Source: a bacterium
Lineage (GTDB): Bacteria; Chloroflexota; Dehalococcoidia; Tepidiformales; Tepidiformaceae
Direction: 5' to 3'
Assembly: GCA_003577245.1 (NCBI GenBank)
Contig: QEVS01000006.1
Location: 62,001 to 126,000, forward strand
DNA length: 64,000 bases
The notes beneath the pieces are model-generated. The model made no database searches and was not told the origin of the DNA. It saw nothing but the letters and a program-made list of their open reading frames with translations. Every line of letters starts with the position of its first letter. Within the stretch, counting starts at the first letter, position 1. The position numbers were made by a program, and so were the translations under genes. This document shows, piece by piece, positions 59,911-64,000 of this stretch.

Positions 59911-60129
59911 ATGCCGGCTTTACAGGAAGCCCCGCCCAAGTCTTGCCCCAAGTGCCGCGGCTCAATGATCGTTGAGCGCGACTGGCACGGCACCTACGGT
60001 AGCTGCATCATGTGCGGCTACGTGCACGAAGTGCTCACCAGCCCGCCCGTGGACCTTGCCGCCGAAGAGGCCGCTCTCCCTCAGCGCCAGCGCCGCCGCC
60101 AGCCCTCCCACGGCAAGCTCCGGCTCTGA
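59911..60129 (+). CDS. Small zinc-ribbon protein under c-di-AMP riboswitch control
   Basis: 72 residues. CPKCRGSMIVERDWHGTYGSC with a following CGYVHE makes a classic Cys4 zinc ribbon (CPKC, CIMC) at residues 12-38. The remainder is Ala/Gln/Arg-rich and basic (PQRQRRRQPSHGK). ATG with CAGGAGGAAACGG at ideal distance, 48 bases after the T-tract of the riboswitch. Function unknown; zinc ribbons of this kind bind nucleic acid or act as adaptors. Such a target is not among the common ydaO genes. Strong terminator follows. Confidence 0.8.
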   Translation: MPALQEAPPKSCPKCRGSMIVERDWHGTYGSCIMCGYVHEVLTSPPVDLAAEEAALPQRQRRRQPSHGKLRL

Positions 60130-60153
60130 TCCCTGGCACCATCCAAACACACG

Positions 60154-60184
60154 GCGGCCCCCGGACCACACCGGGGGCCGCTTT
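60154..60184 (+). terminator. Terminator after the zinc-ribbon gene
   Basis: Eleven-pair stem GCGGCCCCCGG/CCGGGGGCCGC with loop ACCACA, followed by TTTC. Confidence 0.85.
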
Positions 60185-60192
60185 CACGTCTA

Positions 60193-60220
60193 TTCAAGTG
60201 ACCCCTGCTGTGGCTATTAT
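60193..60220 (+). promoter_or_regulatory. Promoter of the ABM-like gene
   Basis: TTCAAG and TATTAT with 16 bases between; the start of transcription would be about 22 bases before the TTG start. Confidence 0.45.
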
Positions 60221-60250
60221 TCGCCAGCCTGTTTGAATCCGGGGGACCGA

Positions 60251-60538
60251 TTGCCATACATCCGCCTTTCCATAGCCCGCCCACGCCGGGGCGAAGAGAA
60301 GCGCCTGGAAGAACTCTTCCGCCAGCTCTCCGATATGGCCGCAAGCATGCCCGGTTGCCTTCAGAGCCTCGTGCTGAAGCCCCACGACGATAGCGGCGAG
60401 ATCGCAAGAATCTCCATCTACGAAGGCGAAGAAGCCGCCGAAGCCATAGCCAACAACCCGCGCTTCATGTCACTCCGCGCCGAGGTCCATCTCGCCAGCG
60501 AGCCGGGCCACGCTGAACGCGCCTTCTTCAGCATCTGA
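60251..60538 (+). CDS. ABM-like (antibiotic-biosynthesis-monooxygenase fold) protein
   Basis: 95 residues with a ferredoxin-like alpha/beta fold: PYIRLSIARPRRGEEKRLEEL at the start, MAASMPGCLQSLVLKPHDDS, EIARISIYEGEEAAEAIANNP. Such small proteins are dimeric and bind small ligands or act as cofactor-free monooxygenases; the active-site residues are not obvious. TTG start with GGGGGA just upstream; the frame is open further upstream but overlaps the terminator region. Confidence 0.65.
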   Translation: MPYIRLSIARPRRGEEKRLEELFRQLSDMAASMPGCLQSLVLKPHDDSGEIARISIYEGEEAAEAIANNPRFMSLRAEVHLASEPGHAERAFFSI

Positions 60539-60830
60539 GCCCTGCCCCCCCGTTCGCCGCGGGCCTCGGCCCCCGCCTGCTGCGGCTCCTGGCCGCCGTC
60601 TGTCCGCATGGAGACCGATTTCAGCAACTTGAACATGCGTTAAGGGGGAATGTCCCTGCTATGATCAGGGTAAACCCCGATACGAGGAGCTTCTGGGGCC
60701 GCGTACCTTCAGGGTACCTTAAGGGTTTTCCCCCCGGGGCGCGCGGTGAACCGCTTCCGGGTCCTCGTACCGAAAGAGCCGGGCCGGCGCGAACAGGGAG
60801 TGCCCCAAAGACTGCGGAGGAACAGCATCC

Positions 60831-61607
60831 ATGACCACACTTCGGAGTTCAGAACGCCAGCAGGGTTCCCATAGCGGACGTTCCGCGCATGCCATCCGCA
60901 TCCTCCTCGTCGATGACCATGCAGTCATTCGCCAGGCCCTGAGGATGCTCCTCGAAAGCCAGCCCGAGCTCGAAGTGGTGGGCGACTGCGAGAACGGCCG
61001 CGAGGCCGTCCAGGCCGTCGAAAAGCTCAACCCCGACGTGGTCCTCATGGACGTCGTCATGCCTGGCCTCAATGGCCTTGAAGCCACCCGCCAGATCCGC
61101 CGCCAGAGTCCCGGCACCCGCGTCGTCATGCTCAGCGGCTTTGTCGATGAAGACCAGCTTCTCGATGCCCTGCGCTCCGGCGCCTCAGGCTACATCATCA
61201 AGAAGTCCGATGTTTCCGAGCTTGTGCTCGCCATCCAGACCGTCCATCGCGGTAACAGCTACTTCTCCAGCGCCCTGAGCGAGGGCTTCGACCTCGCCGA
61301 AGTGCTCTACCAGGCCAAGCGCAGCGACCAGCGCAACGGCGTCGAAGCCCTCACCCCACGCGAGCGCGAAGTCCTCCAGCTCATCGCCGAGGGCTACACC
61401 AACCAGGGCATCGCCAACGAGCTCTACATCAGCGTCAAGACCGTCGAAGCCCACAAGGCCCACATCATGGCCAAGCTCCATGCCCGCAACCGCACCGACC
61501 TCATTCGCTACGCCATCCGCAAGGGCATCGTGCGCCTCGAAAGCGTCGAAGAAGCGGAGCGCATGCTCGCCAACGTAGGAGACGACCCGGCTTCCCTCGC
61601 CGGTTGA
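60831..61607 (+). CDS. NarL/FixJ-type response regulator
   Basis: 258 residues. Receiver domain (about 22-140): RILLVDDHAVIRQALRMLL, phosphorylated Asp in VVLMDVVMPGLNGLEA, Thr/Lys positions VVMLSGF and SGYIIKKSD. LuxR-type HTH (about 175-235): LTPREREVLQLIAEGYTNQG, IANELYISVKTVEAHKAHI. A tail of about 25 residues is acidic. Cognate kinase not in the window. Upstream region has TATGAT (60660-60665) as a likely -10 and a GTACC/GGTAC hairpin. Good ribosome site (GGAGGAAC). Located before the flagellar genes, so a motility role is possible. Confidence 0.95.
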   Translation: MTTLRSSERQQGSHSGRSAHAIRILLVDDHAVIRQALRMLLESQPELEVVGDCENGREAVQAVEKLNPDVVLMDVVMPGLNGLEATRQIRRQSPGTRVVMLSGFVDEDQLLDALRSGASGYIIKKSDVSELVLAIQTVHRGNSYFSSALSEGFDLAEVLYQAKRSDQRNGVEALTPREREVLQLIAEGYTNQGIANELYISVKTVEAHKAHIMAKLHARNRTDLIRYAIRKGIVRLESVEEAERMLANVGDDPASLAG

Positions 61608-61645
61608 GACCCGGACCGTTGAACCGGTCCACCGCCACCTCGAGC

Positions 61646-61676
61646 AAGGCCCGGCCATGCATCGGCCGGGCCTTTT
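61646..61676 (+). terminator. Terminator after the response regulator
   Basis: Eleven-pair stem AAGGCCCGGCC/GGCCGGGCCTT followed by TT, giving a run of four Ts at the end of the stem. Confidence 0.85.
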
Positions 61677-61873
61677 CGCGCCCGAGAAAGCACCTGCCCG
61701 GGGCCACCCCTGCGTGAGGCCCTGCCCGGGAGAACGGGCGGGACTTCGCTCCTCCGTTTCAGGGCGACGGCACGGCTTCCTCAGGGAACCAGCCCCGTAC
61801 CGATGGGCCTTCCCCGATAACCGGCCCGGATCTAGTCGCCTACCCTGAAGTCACCTTGAACCAGGCGCAACCG

Positions 61874-62074
61874 ATGATCCGTCTCACCCGCATCGATGGC
61901 ACCGTCTTCTTTCTCAATCCCGACCTGATTGAGATGGTGGAGGCCACCCACGATACCCACATCACCCTGGTGAACGGCCATCGCTACGTCTGCGCCGAAC
62001 CCCCCGACCAGATCGCAGACCTCATTGTCGAGTACCGCCGGGCCAGTGTTGGGGCGGTGAGGAGAGTCGCCTGA
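61874..62074 (+). CDS. flbD: Flagellar FlbD family protein
   Basis: 66 residues: MIRLTRIDGTVFFLNPDLIE, then a region with EATHDTHITLVNGHRYVC and a helical end. The family marks the start of motAB operons in Firmicutes and relatives; function in assembly is not settled. The ATG chosen gives the family start; an in-frame TTG six codons upstream is also possible. It ends overlapping motA by one base. Confidence 0.9.
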   Translation: MIRLTRIDGTVFFLNPDLIEMVEATHDTHITLVNGHRYVCAEPPDQIADLIVEYRRASVGAVRRVA

Positions 62075-62889
62075 TGGATATCGCGACCCTTGCCGGCCTG
62101 GGTATTGCGGTCATCGGCATCATCGGGGGCAACGTCCTCGAAGGCGGCAACCCCGCGGCCCTCATCAACATCCCCGGCTTCATGATCGTCATCGTCGGGA
62201 CCTTTGGCGCCACCATGGTCGCCCAGCCCCTCCCCACCATGATCGGCCTCCCCAAAGCCATCATGAAAGCCTTCTTCGGCGGTGGCGGCCACAACTCCCC
62301 CGAAGCCGTCGAGCTCTTCGTCACCATGGCCGACAAGGCCCGCCGCGAAGGCCTCCTCGCCCTCGAAGGCGACGTCGACAAAATCCACGACCCCTTCACC
62401 CGCAAGGGCGTCCAGCTCATGATCGACGGCACCGACCCCGAGCTCCTGCGCGAGATCATGGAGATCGAGGCCGAGGCCATTAAGCACCGTCACGAGTCCA
62501 ACTTCTCCGTGCTCGAACTCATGGGCGGCATCGCCCCCACCATCGGCGTGCTCGGCGCCGTCATGGGCCTCATGTCCGTCATGCAGCACCTCGATGAACC
62601 AGAGCACATCGGCCCTGGCATCGCCACTGCCTTCGTCGCCACGTTCTACGGCGTGTTCACGGCCAACGTCCTCTACCTCCCCCTCGCCAACAAGCTCAAG
62701 AACAACTCAAAGCACGAACAGCACGCCCTCCAGATCGTCATCGAGGGCCTCATGTCCATCCAGTCCGGCGACAACCCCCGGATCGTCCGCGAAAAGCTCG
62801 AAGGCTTTCTCCAGCCTTCCGCCCGCTCCAAGGGCGACAAGGAAGGTTCGGAGGGAGGCTCAGGTGGCCGCCAGCGGGAGGCCGCATGA
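62074..62889 (+). CDS. motA: Flagellar motor stator protein MotA
   Basis: 271 residues. Four membrane helices (about 1-22, 30-48, 145-165, 178-198). Family blocks: LAGLGIAVIGIIGGNVLEGG, the cytoplasmic loop with ADKARREGLLALEGDVDKIHD, and LMGGIAPTIGVLGAVMGLM, which contacts MotB. Forms the proton-conducting stator with MotB and anchors torque generation at FliG. Overlaps flbD and motB by one and four bases. Confidence 0.96.
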   Translation: MDIATLAGLGIAVIGIIGGNVLEGGNPAALINIPGFMIVIVGTFGATMVAQPLPTMIGLPKAIMKAFFGGGGHNSPEAVELFVTMADKARREGLLALEGDVDKIHDPFTRKGVQLMIDGTDPELLREIMEIEAEAIKHRHESNFSVLELMGGIAPTIGVLGAVMGLMSVMQHLDEPEHIGPGIATAFVATFYGVFTANVLYLPLANKLKNNSKHEQHALQIVIEGLMSIQSGDNPRIVREKLEGFLQPSARSKGDKEGSEGGSGGRQREAA

Positions 62890-63650
62890 GCCGCCGAGCC
62901 CCCGAACCCGAAAAGCCCGAAAACCACGAACGCTGGATCGTCACCTACGCCGACATGGTCACGCTCCTCTTCGCCCTTTTCGTTGTCCTCTGGTCCATGA
63001 GCGACGCCAACGCCACCAAGCTGGAGCAGGTGCGCACCTCGCTCGATAAAGCCTTCAACGTCGGCGTCCTCAGCGGAACCGATGGCGCCTCGCCCGTCTT
63101 CGAAGGCGGCGGCGGCCTTACGCCTTCCCTTTCCGAGATCAAGTCCAACGACCTCGTCGCCATCACGAAGGAGGTTGGCGAGGCTGGCGCTCAAGGAGGC
63201 TACGGCTCGAAGGTCCAGGTCCGCAGCGATGCCGAGTCCATCACCATCAGCCTCGCCGATAACCTCCTCTTTGACTCCGGCAGCGCCGACCTGAAGCCCG
63301 GCAGCCAGGCGGTTCTCGCCGATGTCGCCGCCGTCCTCGCCGAACTGCCGAACCGCATTCGCATCGAAGGCCATACCGACAACGTCCCCGTCAACAGCCC
63401 CGACTACGACAGCAACTGGGAGCTCTCGGCCGCCCGCGCCTCCACCGTCCTCCGCTACCTCAGCGAGAACGGCCACATCGACGCCACCCGCATGTTCCTC
63501 GCCGGCTTCGCCGATACCGCCCCCATTGCCGACAACGCCACTCCCGAAGGCCGCGCCCTTAACCGCCGCGCCGACATCGTCATTGTTTACCCATCACAGG
63601 CAGAGCTTGAAGAAGCCCTCGCTGCCGCGGGCAAGGTGAAAGACCAATGA
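62886..63650 (+). CDS. motB: Flagellar motor stator protein MotB
   Basis: 254 residues. N-terminal helix with WIVTYADMVTLLFALFVVLW; Asp in YAD is the proton-binding residue. After a plug/linker comes an OmpA-like peptidoglycan-binding domain: LADNLLFDSGSADLKPGSQ, IRIEGHTDNVPVNSPDYDSN, ELSAARASTVLRYL and GRALNRRADIVIVY. Couples ion flow to torque with MotA and fixes the stator to the wall. ATGA overlaps on both sides show an operon. Confidence 0.96.
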   Translation: MSRRAPEPEKPENHERWIVTYADMVTLLFALFVVLWSMSDANATKLEQVRTSLDKAFNVGVLSGTDGASPVFEGGGGLTPSLSEIKSNDLVAITKEVGEAGAQGGYGSKVQVRSDAESITISLADNLLFDSGSADLKPGSQAVLADVAAVLAELPNRIRIEGHTDNVPVNSPDYDSNWELSAARASTVLRYLSENGHIDATRMFLAGFADTAPIADNATPEGRALNRRADIVIVYPSQAELEEALAAAGKVKDQ

Positions 63651-64000
63651 AGGACAAGAAGGTACTGATCGGTGGCGCGCTGCTCTTTGCAGCGGCCTTC
63701 TGGTTCTACATCAAACCCAACTACATGGATGCGAAACCGGCCCCCGTCTACACCGACGAGGAGATTGCCGCTGCCCCCAGGCCCACCGTTCAGCTCGAAG
63801 AACGCGTCCTCAATCTCAAGGCGCCGGCCACTGCCCCGAACTACGTCAAGGCCAAGATCGCCCTCGAGTTCACCGACCCGGACCACAAGTGGATGGGCCT
63901 CAAGGGACACGGGCTCGTGGCCAAGAACGAGGTCTTCGCCGAGGAGATGGAGCCCGACCTCCCCAAGATCTGGGATGTCGTAACTGCCATCGTCGGCTCC
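63647..64000 (+). CDS. fliL: Flagellar basal-body-associated FliL-like protein (3' end cut off)
   Basis: 118 residues visible. Short basic N-terminus, one membrane helix (KVLIGGALLFAAAFWFYIK), then TVQLEERVLNLKAPATAPNY and VKAKIALEFTDPDHKW, which fit the FliL periplasmic domain core. FliL binds the stator and supports torque. The frame is open to the last base. ATG overlaps the motB stop by four bases. The run suggests further flagellar genes (fliM, fliN or others) beyond the window. Confidence 0.85.
   Translation, partial: MKDKKVLIGGALLFAAAFWFYIKPNYMDAKPAPVYTDEEIAAAPRPTVQLEERVLNLKAPATAPNYVKAKIALEFTDPDHKWMGLKGHGLVAKNEVFAEEMEPDLPKIWDVVTAIVGS

Noticed and set aside
60640-60830. c-di-GMP riboswitch before the response regulator
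   Set aside because: A GTACC/GGTAC hairpin and AGGG blocks are present, but the conserved GEMM core is missing.

Overview
The window is GC-rich bacterial chromosome, densely packed with genes on both strands. I see no insertion sequence, phage gene, CRISPR array, rRNA or tRNA. The gene set fits a Chloroflexota-like bacterium (perhaps of the Dehalococcoidia/Tepidiformia side): S26B/SipW-type signal peptidase, ThyX, CIRCE-controlled groEL, a c-di-AMP riboswitch, many stand-alone sulfur-carrier proteins and many starts of leaderless type. That placement is inference; no rRNA is present to test it.

Layout. 0-4 kb: aspartate kinase (cut at the window start), a universal stress protein, two TrkA-type K+ channel regulators and prephenate dehydratase. 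3.9-6.5 kb, minus strand: an exported-protein cassette of a small secreted protein, a SipW-like signal peptidase fused to a DUF5305-like part, and a glycine-rich RTX-repeat protein. 6.7-8.1 kb: XdhC-like fragment, TatA, Uma2 protein. 8.1-10.2 kb, minus strand: a SAM-I riboswitch with terminator, a threonine-synthase-like PLP enzyme, a NIL-domain protein and a sulfur carrier ending in GG. This reads as a methionine (homocysteine) operon and is the most interesting system here. 10.4-24.8 kb: Hsp20, small unknowns, RimI, PilZ, a DUF4838 protein, thiamine pyrophosphokinase, thiolase, an FtsX/MacB permease, a zinc-ribbon membrane protein, SDR, class II aldolase, YbaK. 24.9-28.5 kb: CIRCE-groEL, acylphosphatase, and a LiaF-like membrane gene followed by a frameshifted partner. 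28.5-30.7 kb: an atypical stretch with one zinc-finger/pseudo-receiver protein. 30.7-36.7 kb: citrate synthase, two hot-dog dehydratases, a LuxR-HTH membrane protein, flavin reductase, XRE regulator, D-hydroxyacid dehydrogenase, phosphoesterase. 36.7-38.3 kb: tsaE-tsaB-ndk. 38.3-46.6 kb: M20 amidohydrolase, EamA transporter, YkgJ-like protein, TPR proteins, a NodIJ-like ABC exporter, enoyl-CoA hydratase. 46.7-54.4 kb: small zinc-finger protein, hydrolase, LmbE deacetylase, a sulfur-carrier/radical SAM pair, two paralogous secreted proteins, a hexapeptide acyltransferase with a glycosyltransferase, BNR-repeat protein, VOC protein. 54.6-58.3 kb: thyX, a degenerate E2-like lipoyl protein, lipB, a 24-residue membrane peptide, enoyl-CoA hydratase. 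58.5-64 kb: GNAT, SemiSWEET-like protein, the c-di-AMP riboswitch with a zinc-ribbon gene, a NarL-type response regulator, and flbD-motA-motB-fliL running off the window end.

How parts connect. Aspartate kinase feeds the homoserine branch that the SAM-controlled operon would use to make homocysteine. The TrkA pair and the c-di-AMP riboswitch both point to K+/osmotic control. RimI, TsaE and TsaB belong to the translation-modification toolkit. Thiolase, two enoyl-CoA hydratases, SDR and MaoC-type proteins indicate acyl-CoA metabolism. A recurring promoter design stands out: seven genes have a TANNNT hexamer ending exactly six bases before the start codon, as expected for leaderless mRNAs.
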